A DNA stretch of 64,000 nucleotides from Bifidobacterium margollesii (GTDB lineage Bacteria > Actinomycetota > Actinomycetes > Actinomycetales > Bifidobacteriaceae): contig NZ_NMWU01000011.1 in the NCBI RefSeq assembly GCF_002860355.1, positions 1 through 64,000 on the forward strand, read 5' to 3'. Shown piece after piece: positions 11,628 to 21,432 of the stretch. The first letter of the stretch is position 1. Each line of letters begins with the position of its first letter. The notes under the pieces are model-generated. The model saw nothing but the letters and a program-made list of their open reading frames with translations. It searched no databases and was not told the DNA's origin. A program made the position numbers and the translations under genes.

Positions 11628-13292
11628 ATGTGCAGTGTTCCTCAATCAGGCCAGACGCCGACCCCATCCGTCCCACCCACTCCCCCGTTGCCGCATGGTC
11701 GGTCCCGGTCGGCGCGACCGGAATCCCGATCAGCCCGACGGCGAGCGCAGCGAGGCGGAGTCAAGGCGATCGCGGTGTTTCTGGTCTCACTGCTGGTGTT
11801 CGGCGTCTGCGGCGGCATGGTCTACGGCATGATCTTCAATCACCGTGTCTCCCTGCCCGGCTGGCCGGCCGACGGCGGATTCAACGCCGGCGGGTCGGTG
11901 ACGATCGGTCTGGTGGAGGCACCCCCGTCGCTGGACATTCGCAAGCTGAAGGACTCCGATGCCACGGCCGTTCAGCAGGCGCTGCTGGGCAATGTGTACG
12001 AATCGCTGCTCAGCCTCGACGAGAACAATCGGGCACGGCCCGGCGTGGCCGACTCCTACACCGTTTCCGCGGACGGTTTGACCTACACGTTCACGATCAG
12101 GGACGGCAAGACCTTCTCCAACGGCGACAGGCTCGACGCCGACGATGTGGTGTGGTCGCTGCAGCAGACGGTGAGCAACCATTATGCTCAGGCGGATCGG
12201 CTCACCGGCTTGAAATCCGTGAAGGCGAACGGCGCGAATACCGTGACGGTGACGCTGAGCGAGCCGAATCCCGATCTGCCGTGGCTGCTCGCCGGGAGAA
12301 CCGGCATCGTCTACGATCGTGACGCCCGCTACAGCTACGACACCACGGCGATCGGGTCCGGACCGTTCACCGTGCAGTCCTGGGACAACGGCGTATCGCT
12401 CACGCTGAAGGCCAACGGACGGTATTGGGGTGCGAAGGCGAAGACCGGCACGGTCACGCTGCAGTACTATCAGGACGACGATGCGGCCGTGGCGGCGTTG
12501 GGCCGCGGGGACGTGGATGCGATCACCCCCGTGGCGGCCAGCGAAAAGGCCGCGCTGGGCAGGATCGGCGGCGTCACCGTGGAACAAGGTGAGAGCACGC
12601 ACAAGATCGTACTGGGGTTCAACAACGGTGCGGATTCGATCCTTTCCGACAAGCGGTATCGGCAGGGCGTACGGTATGCGATCGACCGCGGCGCACTGGC
12701 GGGCGCGCTCGGCGGCGGGCGGACGCTCGGCGGGCCGCTCACCCCGCTGGAGCCCGGATACGAGGATCTGAGCGGACTGTACCCGCACGACACCGGCAGG
12801 GCCACCGATCTGCTGGCCTACTTCTTCTATATCAGCCATCGTCGTACGCTGACGTTCGTCTATCCGCAGCGATACGGCACGCAGGTGGGCGAGCTGCTCA
12901 AACAGCAGCTGTATCCGATGAACGTGGATCTGGACGTGAAGGCAGTGGACGACAATACATGGAAGCAGACCGTACAGCAGGGTAAGCAGTATGATTTCAC
13001 GCTGTTCGATATGAACGACAGCCATGATCTGGCGACCCTGATGGACTCCGGGTCGTTCATCGGGTATGAGAGCCCCGCGGCCCAGCAGTTGTGGGCGGCC
13101 GCACGGAAGTCGGCCGACGAGACGCAGTACGAAACCGCGATGAGGCGACTGGCCCGGCAGATCTCCGACGATTCGCCGGTGGACTGGCTGTGCGTGCGGC
13201 AGCCGCTCACCGCGTACCGGCAGGGTGTGACCGGACTGCCGAAGACGATGACCGACCTGCGGTTGCCGCTCGCCGGCGTGGCGAAAGGCTGA
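11628..13292 (+). CDS. Membrane-anchored family 5 extracellular solute-binding protein, no permease nearby
   Basis: 554 aa. Pro/Ser/Arg-rich cytoplasmic N-terminus (about 1-45), one TM helix (AIAVFLVSLLVFGVCGGMVYG), then the SBP_bac_5 fold of peptide/nickel ABC importers: SVTIGLVEAPPSLDIRK, LGNVYESLL, YTFTIRDGKTFSNGD, DDVVWSL, GSGPFTV. The anchor is a TM signal-anchor; no lipobox is seen. Typical DppA/OppA partners (two permeases, two ATPases) are absent on either side. It may serve a transporter encoded elsewhere or act as a sensor. Followed by valS after 57 bp. Confidence 0.85.
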   Translation: MCSVPQSGQTPTPSVPPTPPLPHGRSRSARPESRSARRRAQRGGVKAIAVFLVSLLVFGVCGGMVYGMIFNHRVSLPGWPADGGFNAGGSVTIGLVEAPPSLDIRKLKDSDATAVQQALLGNVYESLLSLDENNRARPGVADSYTVSADGLTYTFTIRDGKTFSNGDRLDADDVVWSLQQTVSNHYAQADRLTGLKSVKANGANTVTVTLSEPNPDLPWLLAGRTGIVYDRDARYSYDTTAIGSGPFTVQSWDNGVSLTLKANGRYWGAKAKTGTVTLQYYQDDDAAVAALGRGDVDAITPVAASEKAALGRIGGVTVEQGESTHKIVLGFNNGADSILSDKRYRQGVRYAIDRGALAGALGGGRTLGGPLTPLEPGYEDLSGLYPHDTGRATDLLAYFFYISHRRTLTFVYPQRYGTQVGELLKQQLYPMNVDLDVKAVDDNTWKQTVQQGKQYDFTLFDMNDSHDLATLMDSGSFIGYESPAAQQLWAAARKSADETQYETAMRRLARQISDDSPVDWLCVRQPLTAYRQGVTGLPKTMTDLRLPLAGVAKG

Positions 13293-13349
13293 TCGAAGGT
13301 CCGTCGAAGGCGAAAACCGTTGTCACAACACGAATCTAAACTGTCGCGT

Positions 13350-16094
13350 ATGACTGACACCGAGAATGAAGGCAACATCAGCGCGCATCTGACCGCGCTT
13401 CCCGACAAGGTCGGCGTCGAGGGTCTTGAGAGCAAGTGGACCAAGGACTGGAACGATTCCCAGGTCTACAAGTTCGGCGGCACCCGCGACCGCAAGGCCG
13501 TCTACTCCATCGACACCCCGCCGCCCACCGTGAGCGGCCACCTGCATGTGGGTCATGTGTTCTCCTACACCCACACCGACGTGATCGCCCGCTACAAGCG
13601 CATGCGCGGCTACGACGTGTTCTACCCGATGGGCTGGGACGACAACGGCCTGCCCACCGAGCGCCGCGTGCAGAACTACTATGGCGTGCGCGTGGATACG
13701 TCCCTGAAGTACGATCCCGACTTCAAGCCCCCGTTCGAAGGCACCGAAGGCAAGAAGATCCAGGCCAAGGATCAGGTGCCGTGCTCCCGCCAGAACTTCA
13801 TCGAGCTGTGCGAGAAGCTCACCGCCGAGGATGAGAAGCAGTTCGAGGCGCTGTGGCGCGAGCTCGGCCTGTCGATCGACTGGTCGCAGACCTACCACAC
13901 CATCGGCGAGCATCCGCGTCGCGTGGCCCAGAAGGCGTTCCTGCGCAACCTCGCCCGCGGCGAGGCCTACCAGAAGGATGCCCCGGGCCTGTGGGACGTG
14001 ACCTTCCAGACCGCCGTGGCCCAGGCCGAGCTGGAAAGCCGCGAATACGACGGCTTCTACCACAAGATCGCGTTCCGTTTCGAGGACGGCACCCCGATCT
14101 ACATCGAGACCACCCGTCCCGAGCTGCTGGCCGCCTGCGGCGCGCTGATCGCCCACCCGGACGACGAGCGCTACAAGCCGTACTTCGGCCAGTACGTGTA
14201 CTCCCCGCTGTTCAAGGTCAAGGTGCCGATTCTGGCGCACAAGGCCGCCGAAATGGACAAGGGCGCCGGCATCGCCATGTGCTGCACCTTCGGCGACGTG
14301 ACCGACGTGGAGTGGTGGCGCGACCTGAATCTGCCGACCCGTTCGATCATCCAGCGCAACGGCCGCATCGTGATGAGCGTGCCGGACTGGATCACCGATG
14401 AGTCCGGTCGCGCGATCTTCGAGGAGACCGAAGGCAAGACCACCTTCACCGCCCGCAAGATCATCGTCGAGCATCTGCGCGAATCCGGTGACATGGATGG
14501 CGAGCCGAAGCCGACCAAGCGTATGACGAACTTCTACGAGAAGGGCGACAAGCCTCTGGAGATCGTCACCTCCCGTCAGTGGTACCTGAAGAACGGCGGC
14601 ACCGACGAGAAGCTGAACGCCGAGCTGATCGAGCGCGGCAAGGAACTGAACTTCCACCCCGATTTCATGCGCGTGCGCTACGACAACTGGGTGCACGGCC
14701 TCAACGGCGACTGGCTGATCTCCCGCCAGCGCTTCTTCGGCGTGCCGTTCCCGCTGTGGTACCCCGTGGACGCCAGCGGCGAACCGGACTACGAGCATCC
14801 GATCACGCCGAGCGAGGACATCCTGCCGATCGATCCGACCACCGACGTGCCGGCCGGATACACCGAGGAGCAGCGCGACCAGCCGAACGGCTTCACCGCT
14901 GAGAAGGACATCATGGATACGTGGGCGACCTCCTCGCTCACCCCGCAGATCGTGACCCGCTGGGAGGAGCCCGGCGAGGAGAACGAGGCGCTGCACAAGG
15001 CCACGTTCCCGATGGATCTGCGCCCGCAGGGACAGGACATCATCCGCACCTGGCTGTTCAGCACCGTGGATCGCGCGCATCTGGAGAACAAGTGCCTGCC
15101 GTGGGCGCACGCCACGCTGTCCGGATGGATTCTCGACCCGGATCACAAGAAGATGTCGAAGTCCAAGGGCAACGTGGTGGTGCCGAACGAGCCGCTGAAG
15201 AAGTTCGGCGCCGACGCGGTGCGCTACTGGGCCGCGGCCGCCCGTCTCGGCCTCGATGCCACGTATGACGAGGGTCAGATGAAGATCGGCCGTCGTCTGG
15301 CCATCAAGCTGCTCAACGCCACCAAGTTCGCGCTGGCCATCGGCCGCGAAGACGAGAACCATCATGTGGGCGCTCCGGCCGAAGCCGTGTGGAAGCCCAC
15401 CGATGTGACCGAGCCGCTGGACCGTGCCGCCATGGCCAAGATGGCCTTCGTGGTGCGCACTGCCACCGAGGCCTTGGAATCCTACGAGCATTCCAAGGCG
15501 CTGGAGATCATCGAAAGCTACTTCTGGCAGTTCTGCGACGACTACATCGAGCTGGTGAAGAACCGCGCCTACGGCACGCCCGACGAGCATGGCGATACGC
15601 CGAGCGAGAAGGCCGTGCTCTCGGCACGCACCACGCTGGGTCTGGGCCTCGACGCCTTCGCGCGTCTGCTCGCCCCGTATCTGCCGTACGCCACCGAAGA
15701 GGTATGGAGCTGGATGCACGCGGGCGAAGGCTCGGTGCACCGCGCCGCATGGCCGACGCCGGAACCGTATGTGATCGCCGCCTCCGGCGTCTCCCCCGAG
15801 ATGCTGGCGTGGGCGGGCAAGGCCGTGGAGCAGCTGCGCAAGATCAAGTCCGAGGCGAAGGTCTCCATGAAGACGCCGATCCTCTCCGTGGCGCTGTCCG
15901 CCGCGAAGGACGGTGTGGACGCGATCCGCGCCTCGCTGGACGACATCGCTCAGGCCGGTCGCGTGGTCGGCCGGTTCGATCTGGTCGAAAAGCACGCCGA
16001 GGAGGCCGCCGCGGCCGATGAGGGCGACGCCGAAACCGTGGTGATCGAGACCAGCGAGCTCGGAGAGCCGCCGGCCAAAAAGCCGAAGAAGTAA
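13350..16094 (+). CDS. valS: Valyl-tRNA synthetase
   Basis: 914 aa class I synthetase; charges tRNA-Val and edits mischarged Thr. HIGH-type motif in PPPTVSGHLHVGHVFSYTH, KMSKS in HKKMSKSKGNVV. GWDDNGLPTERRVQNYYGV and YIETTRPELL (editing CP1 region) are typical. Start taken at the ATG at 13350; the in-frame TTG at 13320 is less likely. The C-terminal end is short and lysine-rich rather than the long coiled coil of E. coli ValRS, in keeping with the actinobacterial form. Confidence 0.97.
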   Translation: MTDTENEGNISAHLTALPDKVGVEGLESKWTKDWNDSQVYKFGGTRDRKAVYSIDTPPPTVSGHLHVGHVFSYTHTDVIARYKRMRGYDVFYPMGWDDNGLPTERRVQNYYGVRVDTSLKYDPDFKPPFEGTEGKKIQAKDQVPCSRQNFIELCEKLTAEDEKQFEALWRELGLSIDWSQTYHTIGEHPRRVAQKAFLRNLARGEAYQKDAPGLWDVTFQTAVAQAELESREYDGFYHKIAFRFEDGTPIYIETTRPELLAACGALIAHPDDERYKPYFGQYVYSPLFKVKVPILAHKAAEMDKGAGIAMCCTFGDVTDVEWWRDLNLPTRSIIQRNGRIVMSVPDWITDESGRAIFEETEGKTTFTARKIIVEHLRESGDMDGEPKPTKRMTNFYEKGDKPLEIVTSRQWYLKNGGTDEKLNAELIERGKELNFHPDFMRVRYDNWVHGLNGDWLISRQRFFGVPFPLWYPVDASGEPDYEHPITPSEDILPIDPTTDVPAGYTEEQRDQPNGFTAEKDIMDTWATSSLTPQIVTRWEEPGEENEALHKATFPMDLRPQGQDIIRTWLFSTVDRAHLENKCLPWAHATLSGWILDPDHKKMSKSKGNVVVPNEPLKKFGADAVRYWAAAARLGLDATYDEGQMKIGRRLAIKLLNATKFALAIGREDENHHVGAPAEAVWKPTDVTEPLDRAAMAKMAFVVRTATEALESYEHSKALEIIESYFWQFCDDYIELVKNRAYGTPDEHGDTPSEKAVLSARTTLGLGLDAFARLLAPYLPYATEEVWSWMHAGEGSVHRAAWPTPEPYVIAASGVSPEMLAWAGKAVEQLRKIKSEAKVSMKTPILSVALSAAKDGVDAIRASLDDIAQAGRVVGRFDLVEKHAEEAAAADEGDAETVVIETSELGEPPAKKPKK

Positions 16095-16126
16095 CCCGCA
16101 CGGCCTTCGGGCTTCCCGAGGTATTC

Positions 16127-16348
16127 GGCCTTCCCCTTGAGGGGAAGCTGTCGGCGGGAGCCGACTGATGAGGTGGGACGAGCGAAGCGTGGTTCTGAAC
16201 CACAACCCACCTCATCCGACCGGCTTCGCCGGCCACCTTCGCAAGAGTGGACGGCCTGCGGCCGCGGCTTTTCTGCTCGCCTGTCGGCGAGTCCTCGCCT
16301 GAAAATGCCTCTGGCATTTTCTTCACGGCTCGGCCTAAGGGGAAGGCC
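16127..16348. mobile_element. MITE-like palindromic element, 222 bp
   Basis: Bounded by perfect 12-bp terminal inverted repeats, GGCCTTCCCCTT (16127-16138) and AAGGGGAAGGCC (16337-16348). Inside are further palindromes: CTGTCGGC/GCCGAC followed by TGATGAGG, and CCTCATCCGAC followed by CGGCTTCGCCG. No open frame of its own. Related pieces recur at 28228-28337, 30868-30915 and 32215-32322, so this is a dispersed repeat family. No target-site duplication was established. Confidence 0.6.
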
Positions 16349-16357
16349 ATAGCACGC

Positions 16358-16395
16358 CGAAGGGCTGCGGAAGTGATGGCTTCCGCAGCCCTTCG
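16358..16395. terminator. Long perfect hairpin between valS and the MFS gene
   Basis: A 16-bp perfect stem (16358-16373 with 16380-16395) and 6-nt loop between convergent genes. No T-run on either side, so termination is inferred from position and stability only. It could serve both strands. Confidence 0.5.
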
Positions 16396-16467
16396 TCCAT
16401 ACGGGGCGCTGGCACACACCCCGCCGCGGCCGTGCCAGGCACGGCCGTCTGCTCGTGAAACGTTTCG

Positions 16468-17835
16468 TTACCGCTCCAGCTCCTCGATGCTCAGCCCCTT
16501 GGTCTCGCGGGCGGTGAACGCCGAGATGGCGGCCATCACCATGCACACCGCAATGAAGATCGCAACCGGAACCCATCCCATCGGACCGGGCTTGACCAGT
16601 GCCGCGGCGATGGTCGGCGCGAATCCGACGACGATCAGACCGATCTGGGTGCCCAGCGCGTAGCCGGTGTACCGCACACGCGAGGGGAACATCTCGGTGT
16701 ACATCGGCGCCTGCACGATGTTGCCGCCGCAGCCGAGAAGCTGCAGCACCGCGAGCGCTCCGAGGATCAGAGCCCAGTTATGCGTGTGCATGGTGGCGAA
16801 CAACACCGGGAACAGTACGGCCAGGCTGAGCACGGAGATGATGTACACCGGCCGCCTGCCGATCTTGTCGCTGATCCACGCCCACGCCAGGCTGATCGGG
16901 ATGATCACCAAGCCGAGAATCGAGCTGAATCCCAGATATTTCGCCGATTCCAGGCCGGCGTACTGCGTGGCGTAGGTGAGGCCGAACACGCTGGTCATGG
17001 AGCCCATCAGCGCGTACAGCGAGCAGACGATCACGCGCAGCAGGTTCTTCCAGTGGTAGCGCAGCACCTCGGCCAGCGGCACGGACTCCTTGGCCTTGCT
17101 TTGCGCGCGCATCGCCTTCTGTTCGGTGAACACCTTGGGTTCCTTCACCTTCGCCCGAATCCACAGGGTGAACAGCATCAGCGGGCCGGCCGCCAGGAAC
17201 GGGATGCGCCAGCCGAAGCCGAGCAGGAACTCCTCGCCCATCGCCGTGATCGGCACGAACGCCACGGAACCGAGCATCGTGCCCACGGCGACGCCGATCA
17301 TGGTCCACCCGGTGAACACGCCTCGCTTCTCCTTCGGCGCGTTCTCGCTGCTCAGCGAGTTCGATCCGGCCTGTTCGCCGCCCGCGGAGAGTCCCTGGGC
17401 GAGTCGGAGCACCACCAGCGCGATCGGTGCGGCGATGCCGATGGTCTGCGGCGTGGGCAGGCATCCCACCAGGAACGTGGCGGTGCCCATCAGCAGCAGG
17501 GTGATGATCAGCGTGTGCGTTCTGCCTAGCCGGTCGCCGAGCGTGCCGAAGATGATCGCACCGAGCGGACGGGCGATGTACGCCACGCCGAATGTGGCGA
17601 ACGAGGCGATGGTGCCGCCGACCGCGCCGAACCCGGCGAAGAACACCTTGTTGAACACCAGCGCCGAAGCCGTGGCGAAGCAGACGAAATCGAAGTATTC
17701 GATGGTGGAACCGAAGAATCCGGAGATGGCGGCGAGCCGCGCGTTCCTGCGGTCTTCGGCCGACATGGTCGCTTCGGAATCCTGAATGCCCGGGACGACG
17801 GGCTGCTCCGATGAATTGGTATGAGACTGAGACAT
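16468..17835 (-). CDS. MFS transporter, metabolite:H+ symporter (MHS) type
   Basis: 455 aa, 12 predicted TM helices. Strong SD (AAGGAGGAAT) before the start. MHS/ProP/shikimate-type signatures: SGFFGSTIEYFDFVCF in TM1, FGTLGDRLGRTHTL in the loop 2-3 motif, RLAQGLSAGGEQAGSNS, SDKIGRRPVYI in the second half. Such proteins import small organic acids, betaines or aromatic acids with protons. Last gene of a same-strand set with an alpha/beta hydrolase (97 bp upstream) and a GAF-LuxR regulator; the transported compound may be the hydrolase substrate or product. Confidence 0.9.
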   Translation of the reverse strand: MSQSHTNSSEQPVVPGIQDSEATMSAEDRRNARLAAISGFFGSTIEYFDFVCFATASALVFNKVFFAGFGAVGGTIASFATFGVAYIARPLGAIIFGTLGDRLGRTHTLIITLLLMGTATFLVGCLPTPQTIGIAAPIALVVLRLAQGLSAGGEQAGSNSLSSENAPKEKRGVFTGWTMIGVAVGTMLGSVAFVPITAMGEEFLLGFGWRIPFLAAGPLMLFTLWIRAKVKEPKVFTEQKAMRAQSKAKESVPLAEVLRYHWKNLLRVIVCSLYALMGSMTSVFGLTYATQYAGLESAKYLGFSSILGLVIIPISLAWAWISDKIGRRPVYIISVLSLAVLFPVLFATMHTHNWALILGALAVLQLLGCGGNIVQAPMYTEMFPSRVRYTGYALGTQIGLIVVGFAPTIAAALVKPGPMGWVPVAIFIAVCMVMAAISAFTARETKGLSIEELER

Positions 17836-17931
17836 TGCCTTATTCCTCCTTGAATCGGCAAAACGATAAGACTACGAAATCGGGAAGGTGATGGACGGAC
17901 TCGGCGGGCCGATACGTGCCCGCCGATGGGT

Positions 17932-19461
17932 TCAGACTTCCTGCGGCGTGTATTCGAACGGATCGAGGCCTTCCACGCAGCGCCGCCAGAGTTCGGCCTC
18001 GATGTTGTGCAGCACCTTGCGGCCGTGCGGCTCCAGATATCCCGCCGCCTCGAGCCGATCATCCACGGCATCGCATGCCTCCTGATACGCCTCGCAGGTG
18101 GGATACAGGGCCTGCACTCGTTCGGCGTCGTGCAGGGTCATCGTGCCGCTGACGCCGCCTTCCAGCGAAGCCGGATGGAAATCGGCGATCGGATGCACGA
18201 GCATGCCGAGTCGAATGCCTCCGGAACGGTTGCCATGCTCGTCGTCGACGAACCGTCTATCGGCATCGGCGGAGCCCGAATCAGCAGCGGCAACGTCGAA
18301 GTAAATGCTGCTCGCCGCCGGCACGCCGGTCTCCACCCAACGGGAGATCGCCGTCATGGCCGCGGTGATCACCGGCTCCACCGGCAGGGTGATCAGCGAG
18401 CGCAGCCATTCCCCGTCCCGATTGCGTGGCAGTCGTCCGGCCCGGATGATCTCGTCGTCGCGAGGAATCACGCGGGATCGTGCGTCGGAGTGCGGCACTC
18501 CGGCCACATGCCAGTGCCGTCGCAGCGGGCCGTCGCCCAAGGTAAATGCTTCGGCTCCGGTTCCAAGCCCTGCGAACAGATGCGTATCCGCTTCGGTGGA
18601 GACGGCGATGACGGGCGCGCTGATCTCGGCCGGTGGCAGCAGTCTCGGCGCGAATCCCGCGGTCCGTCCGTCTGCACCGTCGTGTGCGGCGCCCATGTCC
18701 GGCTGCTTGAGATCCCGGCACAATACCGATCCGGCTCCCGGCAGGTAGCCGTCGAAGATCCTCCGACCGTTTTCATCGACCAGCAGATCATCGAAATAGG
18801 TGAGATACGTATTGGTGTAGATGGCGGACTGCGATTGTCCCATCATGAAGACGTGCTTCGGCGCGGGAAACGATCCGCCGGATCGAACCCATGCCCCTGC
18901 CTGGGCGAGAATGTCCCATACCAGCCCCTCCTCACTGCCTTCGATGACCTGGAAGGGATTCCAGCCGGGCTGAGCGTGCAAACCCGGCAGCGTGCCGCCC
19001 CAGGTGAGCCGCTCGTATCGTTCGGGATCGAAGTTGTGCAGGGCATCGGCGTTGATGGGTTTGCTGGTCACCCCCACGTAGCAGTCGCCGTTGGCGATGA
19101 TGTAGTCCCATGCGCGCCGCCAGTCGTCTTCGATGTCGTAACCCTGCGAGGCGTTGAGCACGCTCAGACACGCGTTCGCGGAGCCGCCGCTCGCGGGACG
19201 ACGTACGAGGATTCGGGTCACGTAGTGCACCGGCCTGCCGTCCGGTCTCGCCTCGCCGGCCGCAGGTTCCGTCGGTTCGGATTCCGCCGATCGGTGTTCC
19301 GTGTAGGTGTCCGCCTCGCCTTCGAGCAGATACTCCTCCTCCACATACCCGTAGTCGGCAAGATCCAGCGGACCGTTCGCGTATCTGGAGCAGCTGAATG
19401 GATGACCGTGCTCGTCGTCGGGCAACGGTCCGTGCGCCAATGGAATCTTCTGTAGGATCAT
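17932..19461 (-). CDS. Alpha/beta-hydrolase-domain protein
   Basis: 509 aa from the ATG at 19461, behind AAGGAG; the frame extends 11 codons further without a better SD. Nucleophile-elbow motif MGQSQSAIYT is consistent with an alpha/beta hydrolase of the broad uncharacterised family annotated as alpha/beta hydrolase domain. No signal peptide, so cytoplasmic. Other marks: NASQGYDIEDDWRR, GVTSKPINADALHNFDPERY and a late EADTHLFAG/HWHVAGVPHSD segment that may supply the acid and His. The natural substrate is unknown. Upstream of the MHS transporter and downstream of a LuxR-type regulator on the same strand. Confidence 0.75.
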   Translation of the reverse strand: MILQKIPLAHGPLPDDEHGHPFSCSRYANGPLDLADYGYVEEEYLLEGEADTYTEHRSAESEPTEPAAGEARPDGRPVHYVTRILVRRPASGGSANACLSVLNASQGYDIEDDWRRAWDYIIANGDCYVGVTSKPINADALHNFDPERYERLTWGGTLPGLHAQPGWNPFQVIEGSEEGLVWDILAQAGAWVRSGGSFPAPKHVFMMGQSQSAIYTNTYLTYFDDLLVDENGRRIFDGYLPGAGSVLCRDLKQPDMGAAHDGADGRTAGFAPRLLPPAEISAPVIAVSTEADTHLFAGLGTGAEAFTLGDGPLRRHWHVAGVPHSDARSRVIPRDDEIIRAGRLPRNRDGEWLRSLITLPVEPVITAAMTAISRWVETGVPAASSIYFDVAAADSGSADADRRFVDDEHGNRSGGIRLGMLVHPIADFHPASLEGGVSGTMTLHDAERVQALYPTCEAYQEACDAVDDRLEAAGYLEPHGRKVLHNIEAELWRRCVEGLDPFEYTPQEV

Positions 19462-19660
19462 CGGCTTCTCCTTAGGATGAGGATGCGTCGGCATACGTGT
19501 CGCGGCCTCGCATCGTGGGCATCATTGCGTCATTGCAGTGTGGCCGTCGTGACGACCAGGGTGATGATGTGCCTTCATCCTATGTGCCGACGGCATGAGA
19601 CCGCGGCGTGAGAAACGCGTGATTCGCCGTGCCCCGTCTCATGCATCGGCGTGACATGCA

Positions 19661-20653
19661 CTAGTGCAAAAGGCCGAGTTCGCGGGCCTTCGCCACGGCT
19701 GCCGGAGAGCTGTGCACGTTGAGTTTGCCCAATAGATTGGTCCGGTGCGTCCGGACCGTGTTGACGCTGATGAACAGCTGATCGGCGATCTCGCGGCTGG
19801 TCAATCCCGCGCCGATCAGTTTCAGCACTGAAAGCTCACGATCCGTGAATTCGGGGATCGGACCGATGCCGACGTCGGTCGCGGAGGCGGTGATGGCAGA
19901 ACCGACGTCGGTCCGTGAATCGGCCGACTGCGATTCCGTCTGCGTTTCCGACCACCCGTCCGTATGTCCATCTTGTCCACTCGTTCGTCCGCCCGCCTGC
20001 AGTCCGGCCGCAGATCGGCGATATGCAGCCGTATCGTGGATCGGCACTCGGATGGATTGTCCGTCCGACCGATAGATGGTGGCGCATCGGGCATCGTCCA
20101 AGGCCAGCGCGGTGATCTGGGCGAGCATGCGCAACCGCGCCCGATCATCGGCGCGAAAGGCGTTCTGCCGTGTCCAGCTGCTGATCAGCATCGTTCCGAG
20201 AAAACGATCATCCACCATGATCGGCATGATCATCAGACTCTGATGCCTGATGCCCATCGACGACACGGCGACGTACCGATTCTCACCGAGACATTGCGCG
20301 TCCCGCACCACCGACTCGGATTCCTCCGCGGTCTTCGCCCAGATCTCCCGGCCGGAGGTCATCATCTGGTCGGTGTTCTCGGGAACCAGCATCGTATCGG
20401 AAAAATGCGGATACCCGAACACGCCCAGCGTCGCAAACGCATTGAGGCTCGATACCCTCACGTTGACGGATATGCCATCCGCGATCGGAATGACCTGATG
20501 CGCGAACTGGGTCATATACCGTGCTATGTCGCGAGCGTCCTCCTGATGGTGCAGATATGCCGCCGCCTCCACCAGTCGCTCGGCCAACGCATTGGCGGAG
20601 ATGCCGGAAGACCGTGTTCCAGCGGGGCCGGAACCGTTGACGGGCAATGTCAT
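19661..20653 (-). CDS. GAF-domain LuxR-type transcriptional regulator
   Basis: 330 aa from the ATG at 20653 with AAGGAGG upstream. N-terminal sensory GAF-like region (about 20-180): FAHQVIPIADGISVNV, ESVVRDAQCLGENRYVAVSSMGI, LMIMPIMVDDRFLGTMLISSW. A Ser/Asp-rich linker follows, then a C-terminal LuxR HTH: FTDRELSVLKLIGAGLTSRE, IADQLFISVNTVRTHRTNLL. No phosphoreceiver. It lies 199 bp upstream of the hydrolase/MFS pair on the same strand and is the likely regulator of that pair, by position only. Confidence 0.82.
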   Translation of the reverse strand: MTLPVNGSGPAGTRSSGISANALAERLVEAAAYLHHQEDARDIARYMTQFAHQVIPIADGISVNVRVSSLNAFATLGVFGYPHFSDTMLVPENTDQMMTSGREIWAKTAEESESVVRDAQCLGENRYVAVSSMGIRHQSLMIMPIMVDDRFLGTMLISSWTRQNAFRADDRARLRMLAQITALALDDARCATIYRSDGQSIRVPIHDTAAYRRSAAGLQAGGRTSGQDGHTDGWSETQTESQSADSRTDVGSAITASATDVGIGPIPEFTDRELSVLKLIGAGLTSREIADQLFISVNTVRTHRTNLLGKLNVHSSPAAVAKARELGLLH

Positions 20654-20771
20654 GATCGCAGACACCTCCTTCGGCGCATGGTCATGAACAGCACTACACA
20701 ACCATCAGATATCCGATTATTGCACGACCGGAGGCGTTTGCTTGGGAGCGTTCACGCGAATACGTCGAGAA

Positions 20772-21278
20772 TCACGCGAACACATCGAGAACGCCCGGAT
20801 CTCCTCCCGCCTCGGCGATGCGCTTGTGGCGTTTCTTCGACTCGGTGACGACGAATTCGCGATACATTTCGGCGATGTTCGGGTCGAGTCCGGCGTCGAT
20901 GGCGATGCGCTGGAGTCGGGCGATCTGATAGTCCTCGCGTTTGTAGTCGGCGGGGGCGAATCCGGCGCCGGCCTTGAGCACGCCGACGGATGCCGTGGCC
21001 TTGAACCGTTCGGCCAGCAGGTGGATCACCGCGCCGTCGATGTTGTCGATGGTCTGCCGCAGCGCCTCGATGCGTTTGACGGCTTCGGCCACTTCGGGAT
21101 TGCTTCTGGCCGCCGCATCGTCGATGGTGGACGATTGTTCGGCTTCGATTTCATCGCTCACCGATGAGGCCCGCGCGATGGCGGCCGCGCTGACCGGTCG
21201 GCCGTCCACGGCGATTACGGGCTGATTGGAATGGATGTCTGCCGGCCGAGGCCAGTCGCTGCTTTCGGATTCGCTCAT
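20772..21278 (-). CDS. Chorismate mutase, AroQ type
   Basis: 168 aa. Converts chorismate to prephenate for Phe/Tyr synthesis. The all-helical AroQ domain occupies about 60-150: VKRIEALRQTIDNIDGAVIHLL, ERFKATASVGVLKAGAGFAP, YKREDYQIARLQRIAIDAGL. About 55 N-terminal residues precede it and look disordered. No signal peptide, so it is a cytoplasmic stand-alone mutase. SD AGGAACC before the ATG. Downstream of the LuxR regulator start but separately promoted. Confidence 0.88.
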   Translation of the reverse strand: MSESESSDWPRPADIHSNQPVIAVDGRPVSAAAIARASSVSDEIEAEQSSTIDDAAARSNPEVAEAVKRIEALRQTIDNIDGAVIHLLAERFKATASVGVLKAGAGFAPADYKREDYQIARLQRIAIDAGLDPNIAEMYREFVVTESKKRHKRIAEAGGDPGVLDVFA

Positions 21279-21328
21279 GGTTCCTAGAATATCCCGAGGT
21301 TCGGGCCAATCACGGTAGGATGATCCGA

Positions 21329-21368
21329 AAAACGGAAGCGGCCCGCTCCCCTATGGGAAGCGGGCCGT
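21329..21368 (-). terminator. Terminator for rho
   Basis: Hairpin CGGCCCGCTCCC (21340-21351) with GGGAAGCGGGCCG (21356-21368), one bulge, followed on the minus strand by a T-run (A-run 21329-21333). Between it and the rho stop lie imperfect repeats of the type CTGCCGGAATC. Confidence 0.82.
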
Positions 21369-21432
21369 CGCAAAGGTCTGCCGGAATCCACCAGCCGGCA
21401 TCCACCTGCCGGAATCGACCTGCCGGATTCGA

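Noticed and set aside
13323-16205. 960-aa open frame antisense to valS
   Set aside because: Codon-position artefact opposite a complete ValRS; no SD, no recognisable motif.
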